Shown in pieces: positions 19,348-28,128 of a DNA stretch of 64,000 bases. Under the pieces are notes generated by a model. The model was not told the origin of the DNA. It worked only from the letters and a program-made list of their open reading frames with translations, and did no database searches. Positions within the stretch are counted from its first letter, which is position 1. Each line of letters opens with the position of its first letter. The stretch lies in the NCBI RefSeq assembly GCF_000159995.1, contig NZ_GG700643.1, forward strand, positions 215,291-279,290, in the 5' to 3' direction. Source of the stretch: Alloprevotella tannerae ATCC 51259 (lineage in GTDB: Bacteria; Bacteroidota; Bacteroidia; Bacteroidales; Bacteroidaceae). The position numbers were made by a program, and so were the translations under genes.

Positions 19348-21258
19348 ATGATGGAACCCCTAAAACATGAATGTGGCGTCGCAATGATTAGATTGCGCAA
19401 ACCCCTCTCTTATTTTCAGCAGAAGTATGGTTCTTGGACGTATGGACTGAATAAACTCTATCTTATGATGGAGAAACAGCATAATCGCGGACAAGAAGGC
19501 GCGGGCCTTGCCTGCCTAAAGATGCACGCAGTGCCCGGCGAAGAGTTTATCTTCCGCGAAAGAGCCCTGGGTGCCGGTGGTATCGAAGCTATCTTTGAAA
19601 ATGTCAAAGAAAAGCTGCAAAAATATACGCCGGAGCAAACACAAGATATTAACTACATCACGCATCACCTGCCCTATGCCGGCGAAATCTATATGGGGCA
19701 TTTGCGCTACTCAACAACCGGAAAGAGTGGTTTGTCATATGTGCATCCGTTTTTGAGGCGATCTAATTGGCGTGCGAAGAATCTTTGCATCTGCGCAAAC
19801 TTTAATATGACTAACGTGCCGGAGATTTTCGGCTCGATTGCTACCAAGGGGCAACATCCGCGTATGATGTCAGATACGTATATTCTTTTGGAGCAGCTGG
19901 GCCATCGGCTGGATCGCGAAAGTGAGCGTTGTTATGTCGAGGCAAAGAGTAAAGGGCTTAAAAATACGGATATTACGCGCTATATTGAAGAGAATATAGA
20001 CGTAGCCAATATATTGAAGTCTGCTGCTCCTGTATGGGACGGCGGTTATGCGATTATGGGCGTTACGGGGTCGGGAGAGTGCTTTACAATGCGCGATCCT
20101 TGGGGCATTCGCCCTTGCTTCTGGTATATGAATGATGAGTTCTTGGCCGTAGCTTCGGAACGTCCCGTGCTCCAGACAACGTTTGACTTGGAGGTGGATG
20201 ATATCCACGAACTAACGCCCGGTCAGGCAATCTTGATGCGCGAGAATGGCGAAATGCGCCTTGAACAAATTTTGCCGCAACGTGGATATCACGCTTGTTC
20301 TTTTGAACACGTGTATTTCAGTCGTGGCTCTGACTGCGATATTTATCGTGAGCGCAAGGAGATGGGGCGTAGATTAGTTAACCCGGTATTGAAAGCCATT
20401 AATGGAGAATTGGACAATACGGTCATTTCGTATATTCCCAATACAGCAGAAGCCTCTTTTTTTGGTCTTGTACAAGGCTTTAATGAATATCTGAACGAAC
20501 AAAAAATAAAGGATATAGAGTTGCTCGGCGGTCACCCACAGCCTGAAGAGCTGAGGCGTATTCTCTCGCGCCGTGTGCGCTCAGAAAAGGTGGCATGGAA
20601 AGATATTAAGCTCCGCACGTTTATAGCCGAGGGCAATAGCAGAAAGGATTTAGCCGCCCACGTCTATGATATTACGTATGAAAGTCTTGTTGCCTATAAA
20701 GACAACTTGGTTATTATAGACGACAGTATAGTGCGCGGTACGACATTGCGGGAAAGCGTTATTCGCATTCTTGATCGGCTACATCCAAAACGGATCGTGA
20801 TTGTTAGCGCTTCGCCCCAAGTGCGTTATCCTGACTTCTATGGTATTGATATGCCGGACTTGGGCGAGTTTATTTCGTTTCGCGCTATTATTGCCTTGCT
20901 CAAACAGCACGGCAAAGAAGATATCATTCGCTCCGTTTACAAACGTTGCAAAGAACAGGAAGGGCGGCCGAAAGAGGAAATGGAAGAGTATGTGCGCGAA
21001 CTCTATGCTGAATGCTCAGGTGACGAAATTAGTAAAAAAACTGCCGAACTGCTGCGCCCTGAAGGCGTACAGACTGAAATACATATCGTTTACCAGACGC
21101 TTGAAGGCTTACACAAAGCTTGCCCATTGGCGCCCGGTGACTGGTATTTTTCAGGTCATTATCCCACACCCGGTGGTCGAATGCGCGTAAATCAGGCTTT
21201 CATTAACTTCTATGAACGCAATGAGGCCCAACTCAACCAAAAGCAGTTTAATCTGTAA
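19348..21258 (+). CDS. Amidophosphoribosyltransferase, long PurF-like form
   Basis: 636 residues, against about 470-500 for ordinary PurF. It has an N-terminal class II glutamine amidotransferase domain whose nucleophile is the Cys in KHECGVAMIRL (residue 9, or 8 from the second Met at 19351), exposed after a short propeptide. HNRGQEGAG and MGHLRYST follow. The PRPP site of the type I PRTase domain is VIIDDSIVRGTTL (about 455-467). The ordinary role would be making phosphoribosylamine from PRPP and glutamine for purines. Its length and its cluster with carA and carB are typical of a Bacteroidota-specific paralogue, and a separate short purF may exist elsewhere (inference). No [4Fe-4S] cysteine pattern was verified. 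Confidence 0.82.
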   Translation: MMEPLKHECGVAMIRLRKPLSYFQQKYGSWTYGLNKLYLMMEKQHNRGQEGAGLACLKMHAVPGEEFIFRERALGAGGIEAIFENVKEKLQKYTPEQTQDINYITHHLPYAGEIYMGHLRYSTTGKSGLSYVHPFLRRSNWRAKNLCICANFNMTNVPEIFGSIATKGQHPRMMSDTYILLEQLGHRLDRESERCYVEAKSKGLKNTDITRYIEENIDVANILKSAAPVWDGGYAIMGVTGSGECFTMRDPWGIRPCFWYMNDEFLAVASERPVLQTTFDLEVDDIHELTPGQAILMRENGEMRLEQILPQRGYHACSFEHVYFSRGSDCDIYRERKEMGRRLVNPVLKAINGELDNTVISYIPNTAEASFFGLVQGFNEYLNEQKIKDIELLGGHPQPEELRRILSRRVRSEKVAWKDIKLRTFIAEGNSRKDLAAHVYDITYESLVAYKDNLVIIDDSIVRGTTLRESVIRILDRLHPKRIVIVSASPQVRYPDFYGIDMPDLGEFISFRAIIALLKQHGKEDIIRSVYKRCKEQEGRPKEEMEEYVRELYAECSGDEISKKTAELLRPEGVQTEIHIVYQTLEGLHKACPLAPGDWYFSGHYPTPGGRMRVNQAFINFYERNEAQLNQKQFNL

Positions 21259-21292
21259 AGATAGACAACTAACAATCCCAACGCTCAAAGTA

Positions 21293-22390
21293 ATGGCACA
21301 CACAATAAATAATAGAAGACGTGCAACGCTAACATTAAGTGACGGCACAACCTTTTGCGGACAATCTTTCGGCTATGAAGTACCTGTTGCCGGAGAAGTT
21401 GTCTTCAATACGGCAATGACAGGCTATCCGGAAAGTTTAACAGATCCGTCTTATGCCGGTCAGATATTGGTGTTGACTTTCCCGCTGGCAGGAAATTATG
21501 GCGTTCCTCCTTTTACAATGAGGCAGGACGGCATGGCAACTTTTATGGAAAGTGAACACATTCATATCTCAGGGCTTGTCGTATGCGACTATAGTGAGGA
21601 CTATTCTCATTGGAATGCTGTTGAAAGCTTGTCAGACTGGTTACGGCGTGAAAAGATTCCAGCCATTACGGGCGTTGACACACGTGAACTTACAAAAGTT
21701 TTACGTGAGCACGGCGTAATGCTTGGAAAGATTGAGTCAGAAGATACTATTAGTGATGTGCCCTCCGCACAATATGAGGGCGTAAATTATGTGGAAAAAG
21801 TATCATGCTCAGAAGTCATTAAATATAATGAGGGGGCAGGAAAGCGCGCTGTGCTTGTTGATTGCGGCGTTAAGCACAATATTATCCGTTGCCTGCTTCA
21901 GCGAAACATTGAAGTTGTTAGAGTGCCTTGGGATTATGACTTCAATGCGTTGGAGTTTGATGGTTTGTTCTTAGCTAATGGACCTGGTGATCCGGATACT
22001 TGCGAGCGAACAGTTGATAATATCCGGAAATTTTTGGGTAAAAGCGACGTGAAGCCCTGTATGGGTATATGTATGGGTAATCAATTACTTTCAAAAGCTG
22101 CTGGCGCAAGCATATACAAATTAAAGTATGGCCATCGAGGACATAATCAGCCCGTTCGCAGAGTGGGCACAACGCAGTGTTTCATTACAAGCCAAAACCA
22201 TGGATACGCAGTAGACACAAAGACTTTACCACAAGATTGGGAAGCTCTCTTTGTTAATATGAATGATGATTCTAATGAGGGCGTGCGCCACAAACATAAT
22301 CCTTGGTTAAGTGCGCAATTTCACCCGGAAGCCTGCAGCGGGCCTCTCGATACTGAGTTCCTTTTTGACGAATTCGTCCAACTATTATAA
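21293..22390 (+). CDS. carA: Carbamoyl-phosphate synthase small subunit
   Basis: 365 residues. It supplies ammonia from glutamine to CarB, making carbamoyl phosphate for pyrimidines and arginine. The class I amidotransferase triad is complete: Cys260 in MGICMGNQ, His344 and Glu346 in QFHPEACSGP. The N-terminal CarA-specific domain includes FNTAMTGYPESLTDPSY. The family GICLGHQ motif reads GICMGNQ here. The ATG at 21293 is preferred; an upstream ATG at 21212 would overlap the amidotransferase by 47 bases and add 27 residues that do not match the family. CarB starts 11 bases after the stop. Confidence 0.95.
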   Translation: MAHTINNRRRATLTLSDGTTFCGQSFGYEVPVAGEVVFNTAMTGYPESLTDPSYAGQILVLTFPLAGNYGVPPFTMRQDGMATFMESEHIHISGLVVCDYSEDYSHWNAVESLSDWLRREKIPAITGVDTRELTKVLREHGVMLGKIESEDTISDVPSAQYEGVNYVEKVSCSEVIKYNEGAGKRAVLVDCGVKHNIIRCLLQRNIEVVRVPWDYDFNALEFDGLFLANGPGDPDTCERTVDNIRKFLGKSDVKPCMGICMGNQLLSKAAGASIYKLKYGHRGHNQPVRRVGTTQCFITSQNHGYAVDTKTLPQDWEALFVNMNDDSNEGVRHKHNPWLSAQFHPEACSGPLDTEFLFDEFVQLL

Positions 22391-22401
22391 ATGATCCGAC
22401 T

Positions 22402-25400
22402 ATGAATGATGCAATTCACAAAGTACTATTGTTAGGTTCCGGCGCTCTGAAGATCGGGGAAGCGGGCGAATTTGATTATTCCGGCTCACAAGCGCTTAAA
22501 GCGTTGAAAGAAGAGGGGATCGAAACGGTTCTGATTAACCCTAATATAGCCACGGTACAGACGAGCGACGGGGTTGCAGATAGAATTTATTTCCTTCCGG
22601 TCACTCCATATTTTGTAGAAAAGGTGATACAAAAAGAGCAGCCGCAGGGTATTATGTTAGCTTTTGGTGGACAAACTGCTCTTAATTGTGGCGTGGAATT
22701 ATTCCGCGCGGGGATTTTAGACAAATACAACCTCAAGGTTCTTGGTACTCCTGTTCAAGCCATTATGGACACGGAAGATAGAGAACTATTTGTAGATAAA
22801 CTAAATGAGATCGACATCAAAACGATCAAGAGTGAAGCTTGCGAAACCATTGAAGATGCGCGTAAAGCAGCGCACGACCTAGGCTATCCGGTCATCATTC
22901 GAGCTGCTTATGCATTAGGCGGATTGGGTTCAGGTTTTTGCGACAACGAGGATGAGCTGAATAAGATTGCTGAAAAGGCCTTCTCTTTTTCGCCGCAAGT
23001 GTTAGTAGAAAAAAGTTTGAAGGGTTGGAAAGAGATCGAATACGAAGTCGTGCGCGACAAGTTCGATAATTGCATTACGGTCTGCAATATGGAAAATTTC
23101 GACCCGCTTGGTATCCATACGGGAGAAAGTATCGTAATTGCTCCGTCCCAGACCCTGTCAAATGCCGAATATCATAAATTACGCGCACTGAGTATTAAGA
23201 TTGTTCGCCACATAGGCATTGTTGGTGAGTGTAATGTGCAATATGCTTTTGATCCTTATTCAGAAGATTATAGAGTCATTGAGGTGAATGCTCGCCTGAG
23301 TCGCTCTTCTGCATTAGCCTCAAAAGCGACCGGCTATCCTTTGGCTTTTGTCGCAGCTAAATTGGGCTTAGGGTATGGTTTGTTTGAACTGAAAAATTCG
23401 GTAACGAAGACGACAAGTGCATTCTTTGAGCCGGCCCTCGACTACGTGGTCTGCAAAATTCCTCGTTGGGACTTGGGTAAATTCCACGGCGTCACTCGCG
23501 AATTAGGCTCCAGTATGAAGTCTGTCGGCGAAGTTATGGCCATCGGCAGAACATTTGAAGAAGCCATTCAGAAAGGAATCAGAATGATCGGACAAGGCCT
23601 CCACGGCTTTGTGGGCAATAAAGAGATCACGATTGATGATATCCGACAAAGCCTCTCGGCACCTACCGACAAGCGCATCTTAGTCATTGAAAAGGCATTC
23701 TTTGATGGGATGAGTGTAGAGGAAATCCACGAATTGACCAAAATCGACCGATGGTTCCTCCACAAACTTGAGCGTATTTTCCATACAAACCGAGCTATAA
23801 AAGCTTGTGGTAGCATCAATAACCTCTCAAATGAGTTATTGTACAAAGCAAAGTGCGAAGGCTTCACAGATTTCCAAATAGCCAGAGCCGTTGGTTTAGA
23901 GAAAGAATATGACGATATGGACAAAGCAATGCTTGTTGTGCGCGGTAGGCGTAAAGCAGCAGGCATTGTACCATATATCAAACAAATAGATACACTGGCA
24001 GCAGAATATCCTGCGCAGACGAATTATTTGTATCTGACTTACAGCGGTGTAGCGCACGACATCGCCTTAGAATATGATCGACGCTCGGTTGTTGTTCTAG
24101 GCTCCGGAGCTTATCGCATTGGTAGCTCTGTTGAGTTTGACTGGTGCGGCGTGCAAGCGCTCAATACGATTCGCAAGAATGGTTTTAAGAGCATTATGAT
24201 CAATTATAATCCGGAGACTGTTTCTACGGATTATGATATGTGCGACCGCTTGTACTTCGATGAACTGACTTTCGAGCGCGTGATGGACATTCTCGAACTC
24301 GAATCTCCTTACGGCGTCATTGTTTCTACCGGCGGGCAGATTCCTAACAACTTAGCCATGCGGCTTGATGCGCAAAACGTACCTATTTTAGGTACGCCGG
24401 CTAAGTATATCGACAATGCAGAAGATCGTGAAAAATTTTCCGCAATGTTAGGGCGTATCGGCGTAGACCAGCCGGAGTGGAGCGCACTGACGACGATGGA
24501 CGATATCAACGCCTTTATTGAAAAGGTGGGTTTCCCCGTTTTGGTAAGGCCTTCTTATGTTCTTTCGGGGGCAGCCATGAACGTTTGCTCTAACCACGAA
24601 GAATTAGAGCATTTCTTGCAGTTGGCTGCCAATGTCTCCCAGAAGCATCCGGTCGTAGTTTCCCGTTTCTTGCTCCACGCCAAAGAAATTGAGATGGATG
24701 CTGTGGCTAAAGACGGTGAGATTTTGGCTTATGCCATCAGCGAGCATGTTGAGTTTGCCGGTGTCCATTCAGGAGACGCAACCATCCAATTTCCGCCGCA
24801 GAAACTCTATGTTGAGACGGTAAGACGTGTTAAACGCATCTCGCGAGAGATTGCTAAAGAGCTACACATCAGCGGTCCGTTCAATATACAGTTCCTTGCT
24901 CGAGAGAATGACATCAAAGTAATTGAGTGCAATCTTAGAGCTTCCCGTAGTTTCCCCTTCGTAAGTAAAGTATTGAAGATAGACCTTATCGAATTGGCTA
25001 CAAAAGTTATGCTGGGACTTCCCGTAGAAAAGCCCGCCAAGAACCTGTTCGATTTAGATTATGTCGGCGTTAAGGCCAGTCAATTCTCGTTTAATCGACT
25101 ACAAAATGCAAATCCTGTACTCGGTGTGGATATGGTAAGTACGGGCGAAGTAGGATGTTTAGGCGAAGATGCTCGTGCGGCTTTGATCAAGAGCTTACTT
25201 TCCGTCGGACAACGAATTCCCAAGAAAGGCATCCTGCTGTCTACCGGCAACGGAAAGCAGAAGGCGGATATGCTGATGGCCTCCAAATTGTTGGCAGAAA
25301 AGGGCTACAAACTTTATGCAACAAAAGGCACACACAGCTATCTTACCGAAAACGGCATAGAAAGCACGCGCGTTTTCTGGCCTAACGAAGAAGGCACGCC

Positions 25401-25623
25401 ACAAGCCTTGGATTTACTCCACAGCAAGGAGATTGATTTCGTTGTCAACGTTCCTAAGAACCAATCGGGTAGTGAGGTGACCAACGGTTACAAGATTCGC
25501 CGCTCGGCTGTCGACTTAAATATTCCGCTCATCACAAATGCCCGCTTGGCGAGTGCATTTATATATGCTTTCTGTACGCTTTCTGTAGATGAACTCGACA
25601 TAAAGTGCTGGCAAGAATATTAA
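22402..25623 (+). CDS. carB: Carbamoyl-phosphate synthase large subunit
   Basis: 1073 residues, full length. Two homologous ATP-grasp halves are visible: LLGSGALKIGEAGEFDYSGS opens the first, and VLGSGAYRIGSSVEFDWCGV (about residue 566) opens the second. IEVNARLSRSSALASKATG and IECNLRASRSFPFVSK are the metal/nucleotide-binding blocks. The C-terminal MGS-like allosteric domain (about 930-1073) has ILLSTGNGKQK and a KGTHSYL motif. It makes carbamoyl phosphate from bicarbonate, two ATP and CarA-derived ammonia. It is in an operon with carA and ends at a strong terminator. Confidence 0.97.
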   Translation: MNDAIHKVLLLGSGALKIGEAGEFDYSGSQALKALKEEGIETVLINPNIATVQTSDGVADRIYFLPVTPYFVEKVIQKEQPQGIMLAFGGQTALNCGVELFRAGILDKYNLKVLGTPVQAIMDTEDRELFVDKLNEIDIKTIKSEACETIEDARKAAHDLGYPVIIRAAYALGGLGSGFCDNEDELNKIAEKAFSFSPQVLVEKSLKGWKEIEYEVVRDKFDNCITVCNMENFDPLGIHTGESIVIAPSQTLSNAEYHKLRALSIKIVRHIGIVGECNVQYAFDPYSEDYRVIEVNARLSRSSALASKATGYPLAFVAAKLGLGYGLFELKNSVTKTTSAFFEPALDYVVCKIPRWDLGKFHGVTRELGSSMKSVGEVMAIGRTFEEAIQKGIRMIGQGLHGFVGNKEITIDDIRQSLSAPTDKRILVIEKAFFDGMSVEEIHELTKIDRWFLHKLERIFHTNRAIKACGSINNLSNELLYKAKCEGFTDFQIARAVGLEKEYDDMDKAMLVVRGRRKAAGIVPYIKQIDTLAAEYPAQTNYLYLTYSGVAHDIALEYDRRSVVVLGSGAYRIGSSVEFDWCGVQALNTIRKNGFKSIMINYNPETVSTDYDMCDRLYFDELTFERVMDILELESPYGVIVSTGGQIPNNLAMRLDAQNVPILGTPAKYIDNAEDREKFSAMLGRIGVDQPEWSALTTMDDINAFIEKVGFPVLVRPSYVLSGAAMNVCSNHEELEHFLQLAANVSQKHPVVVSRFLLHAKEIEMDAVAKDGEILAYAISEHVEFAGVHSGDATIQFPPQKLYVETVRRVKRISREIAKELHISGPFNIQFLARENDIKVIECNLRASRSFPFVSKVLKIDLIELATKVMLGLPVEKPAKNLFDLDYVGVKASQFSFNRLQNANPVLGVDMVSTGEVGCLGEDARAALIKSLLSVGQRIPKKGILLSTGNGKQKADMLMASKLLAEKGYKLYATKGTHSYLTENGIESTRVFWPNEEGTPQALDLLHSKEIDFVVNVPKNQSGSEVTNGYKIRRSAVDLNIPLITNARLASAFIYAFCTLSVDELDIKCWQEY

Positions 25624-25640
25624 AATTATAGCATGCATCT

Positions 25641-25690
25641 GTACTGCGACTCGGAGTCTCCTAGACTCCAAGCCGCAGTACGTGTTTTTT
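25641..25690 (+). terminator. Terminator after carB
   Basis: Long hairpin: GTACTGCG (25641-25648) pairs with CGCAGTAC (25674-25681), and an inner GGAGTC pairs with GACTCC. GTG and six T follow. Confidence 0.88.
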
Positions 25691-25706
25691 AAAAGGACTG
25701 ACGTAT

Positions 25707-26747
25707 ATGAAAAAGCTACAGCAACTACTGCTCCCGCATATCCACCAACTATTGGAGTCGGAGACTAAAGCGCAGGCGCCAGAAACCCCCAAAGCAAAGG
25801 TCTTGCTCTACAACAATGAGAGTCCATACAATACGCCCAACAATCGTTTCCCGGAAAAGCGGGCCTCGCGACTCTATGAAGCCCTCAGTCGCCAAAGAAA
25901 AATACGGCAAGATTGCATTTTCGCCACAGAAGGATTAGACCATCTGTTTAGCCTCTTCTTGCGCTTATTTTGTGCGCCAAGTCTTGATAACATAGTCGTT
26001 GCAGCACCTTCCTCTCCGCTTGTTAGCCGGCAAGCAGCATGGCACAATATCACTTGTCTAACCATAAATTTAGGGGAGCAATTCTGCTTTTCAGCTGATA
26101 GTGTCTTAGCTGCGTGTGACGAACATACGAAACTCATCTACCTTTGCAGTCCCAACGATATCTCAGGCCTCTGTTTTGATCCTAAAGAGATTGTAAAACT
26201 TTTGGCGCAGTTTGAGGGAATAGTTCTTATTGACGAATCTTATATCGACTTCTCTTCGCAAAAAACGCTGTTGCCCGCGATAGAAGAGTATTCCAATGCA
26301 GTTATCATTCAGACATTCTCGTATGCGTGGGCCTCAGCCGGCTTAAATCTTTACGTAGCTTACGGCGTTCCCGAATTAATCAACTATTTACAACAGATAG
26401 CTGCCCCTCAAGGCATCAATACACCAACGGTTACGCAAACCTTGCAGATACTTTCCCGCCCCGTTGATGCACATAAGTGGACACAACAAATAATAGAAGA
26501 ACGCGGAAGACTTATTCCGGCACTCCAATTGTTGCCTTTTTGCGAAAAAGTATATCCCTCTGAAGCCAATTTTGTTTTAATACGTACAAGCGAGGCGGAA
26601 AAGTTGCATGCTTATCTAAAAGCACGTGGCATAAAAGTCTTGTTTTTACCACAACTATTTCCACAACACGATTTTCTGCGTATCACGGTTGGCTTACCCA
26701 ATGAGAATGTTGCTCTGTTGGGTGCTTTACGCACGTATCGGTCGTAA
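25707..26747 (+). CDS. HisC-like fold-type I aminotransferase homologue lacking the PLP lysine
   Basis: 346 residues, normal length for histidinol-phosphate aminotransferase, with the family layout: LYNNESPYNTP (for NENPYGP), LIYLCSPNDISG, DESYIDF (Asp176, Tyr179), and C-terminal FLRITVG. At the lysine that should form the PLP Schiff base, where relatives read T-L-S-K-A-F, this protein reads TFSYAWASAG (Tyr206). The following arginine of GLRxGY is Asn214 (GLNLYVAYG). Glycines around the site are also altered. It is therefore unlikely to transaminate and may be a pseudoenzyme or a PLP/ligand-binding protein. The frame is intact with no stop, arguing against simple decay. It starts 84 bases after carB, beyond a terminator. 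Confidence 0.8.
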   Translation: MKKLQQLLLPHIHQLLESETKAQAPETPKAKVLLYNNESPYNTPNNRFPEKRASRLYEALSRQRKIRQDCIFATEGLDHLFSLFLRLFCAPSLDNIVVAAPSSPLVSRQAAWHNITCLTINLGEQFCFSADSVLAACDEHTKLIYLCSPNDISGLCFDPKEIVKLLAQFEGIVLIDESYIDFSSQKTLLPAIEEYSNAVIIQTFSYAWASAGLNLYVAYGVPELINYLQQIAAPQGINTPTVTQTLQILSRPVDAHKWTQQIIEERGRLIPALQLLPFCEKVYPSEANFVLIRTSEAEKLHAYLKARGIKVLFLPQLFPQHDFLRITVGLPNENVALLGALRTYRS

Positions 26748-26907
26748 GGACTTTTTTCGCGTCTGATAGGCAAGTGCTGCGTAATGACTTGGCACAGGTC
26801 AAGCAGAGCAAAGGGTGCGTAAACTAAGACACGGAACGTACAGCTTTTAAACGCATTTTAGAGAAGTGGGGTTCTATGTTTTTCTTATGAAGTGCCAACT
26901 ATTCCTA

Positions 26908-26993
26908 TTTTTATCGTGAGCGTAAGCTTGTACCATCACGAGCGTACGCGTGTGCGCTCACGAGGAAAAAGGTGTACGCCCGTGAGCGTATTT
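26908..26993. repeat. CGTGAG palindromic intergenic repeat, locus 2
   Basis: Contains ATCGTGAGCGTAAGC, GTACCATCACGAGCGTACG, GTGCGCTCACGAGG and GTACGCCCGTGAGCGTA: alternating direct and inverted copies of CGTGAGCGTACG, with the TACCATCACGAG linker shared with the other two loci. Confidence 0.8.
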
Positions 26994-27045
26994 TCCACTT
27001 ACTTGCTTGTTTTCGTACAAAGTCTCATCCTTTTTCTCACAAAAG

Positions 27046-27077
27046 TTTGGATGCATAAGGAATAAACGCTATCTTTG
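27046..27077 (+). promoter_or_regulatory. Promoter of the tRNA-Ser/tRNA-Glu unit
   Basis: TTTG (27046-27049), 20 bases, TATCTTTG (27070-27077) then CAC; the tRNA begins 28 bases on. Confidence 0.8.
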
Positions 27078-27104
27078 CACCGCATTTCAAAGGAAGTGTG
27101 GAAA

Positions 27105-27191
27105 GGAAGTTTGGGTGAGTGGCTGAAACCACCAGTTTGCTAAACTGACGTACGGTCTTCCGTACCGGGGGTTCGAATCCCCCAGCTTCCG
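27105..27191 (+). tRNA. tRNA-Ser(GCT)
   Basis: 87 bases. The acceptor GGAAGTT pairs with AGCTTCC (one G-U). The anticodon loop is TTGCTAA (anticodon GCT). A long variable arm (GTACGGTCTTCCGTAC) and the T arm GGGGGTTCGAATCCCCC are present; discriminator G. CCA is not encoded. Confidence 0.96.
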
Positions 27192-27203
27192 CGAAACGAT
27201 TAT

Positions 27204-27275
27204 GGCGCTTTCATCTAACGGTTAGGATACATGCCTCTCACGCATGGTATACGGGTTCGATTCCCGTAGGCGCTA
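27204..27275 (+). tRNA. tRNA-Glu(CTC)
   Basis: 72 bases. The acceptor GGCGCTT pairs with AGGCGCT (two wobble pairs). The anticodon stem CATGC/GCATG encloses CTCTCAC (anticodon CTC). T arm ACGGGTTCGATTCCCGT; discriminator A; CCA not encoded. It lies 12 bases after tRNA-Ser and is co-transcribed. Confidence 0.95.
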
Positions 27276-27280
27276 CAAAA

Positions 27281-27306
27281 GGAGAGAATAGTTCTCTCCT
27301 TTTTTG
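27281..27306 (+). terminator. Terminator after the tRNA genes
   Basis: GGAGAGAA (27281-27288) pairs with TTCTCTCC (27292-27299), 3-base loop, followed by a run of T. Confidence 0.88.
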
Positions 27307-27344
27307 TTAGGATGTAAAGCTCAATTCATCTTGCTATATTTACT

Positions 27345-27983
27345 ATGAACAACGAGGAAATACAAAAGCATAAAGCCGAGTTTATAGATCTTTGCCATCG
27401 CTATATTAAGCGAAAGGGACTGGAAGAGTTGCTTTCGTATTTGGAACAGTCAGACTTTTACACTGCTCCTTCATCTACAAATTTTCATTTGAACGAAGAA
27501 GGCGGTTTGTGTCTGCATTCGATGAATGTCTTTCATACTGCGCTACGGCTGAATCAGGCTGTGCTGCAGCCGGCGCTTGACGAGGGCAAAGCTAATTTTA
27601 CGAAAGAGATTGCAGAAGAAAGTATCGCCATCTGTGCCTTGTTCCACGATTTATGTAAAATCAAACTTTATCATAAAGCAGAAAAATGGAAAAAGGATGA
27701 CGAGGGGCGTTGGGTTACTTATCCGAGCTTTGAGATTCAAGACGACTTTCCTTTTGGGCACGGCGAGAAGTCCTGCTTTATCATCAATTGGTATTTGCAC
27801 TTGACGCGTGAGGAGTTGCTTGCCATTCGTTGGCATATGGGTATGTTTGATATGGGAGAGCAAGGGAGCAGTATGCGTTTTTCTTTCCGCGCAGCGCTGG
27901 AAAAGTCTCCGCTGGTGGCTCTTCTGCACGCAGCCGACTTCTTAAGTTCCAACTGTTTGGAGACAACGACGCAATGGAAATAG
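27345..27983 (+). CDS. HD-domain metal-dependent phosphohydrolase
   Basis: 212 residues. The HD superfamily metal ligands appear in order: His in LCLHSMNVF, the His-Asp pair in LFHDLCK, His in FGHGEKS, His in IRWHMGM and Asp in LHAADFLSS. These proteins hydrolyse phosphate esters, often of nucleotides; the substrate is not evident. No signal peptide, so cytoplasmic. It is monocistronic: the tRNA terminator lies before it, and a bidirectional hairpin shared with the converging DUF1015 gene lies after it. Confidence 0.82.
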   Translation: MNNEEIQKHKAEFIDLCHRYIKRKGLEELLSYLEQSDFYTAPSSTNFHLNEEGGLCLHSMNVFHTALRLNQAVLQPALDEGKANFTKEIAEESIAICALFHDLCKIKLYHKAEKWKKDDEGRWVTYPSFEIQDDFPFGHGEKSCFIINWYLHLTREELLAIRWHMGMFDMGEQGSSMRFSFRAALEKSPLVALLHAADFLSSNCLETTTQWK

Positions 27984-28076
27984 AGCTTTGCTTGTTTTTT
28001 TGGCTGCTTAAACGGTTTAACTATAAACAACCACAGTTGCTGACAGAATAAAGCCTCTGCAAATGATATTATACGA

Positions 28077-28110
28077 AGAGAGGGCAGCGATTTCGCTGCC
28101 CTCTCTCTTT
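28077..28110. terminator. Bidirectional terminator between converging HD and DUF1015 genes
   Basis: Perfect 14-base stem (28077-28090 with 28093-28106), T-rich on the plus side. Confidence 0.82.
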
Positions 28111-28128
28111 ATCTATAATAATAGCGTA

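Larger units (their letters stand above)
26748..27104. other. Intergenic region before the tRNA genes
   Basis: About 350 bases. It holds the CGTGAG repeat (26908-26993) and the tRNA promoter. 26748-26900 shows nothing recognisable. Confidence 0.5.

Noticed and set aside
27105-27275. tRNA-linked integration site for a genomic island
   Set aside because: No integrase, no repeated tRNA 3' end and ordinary core genes on both sides.
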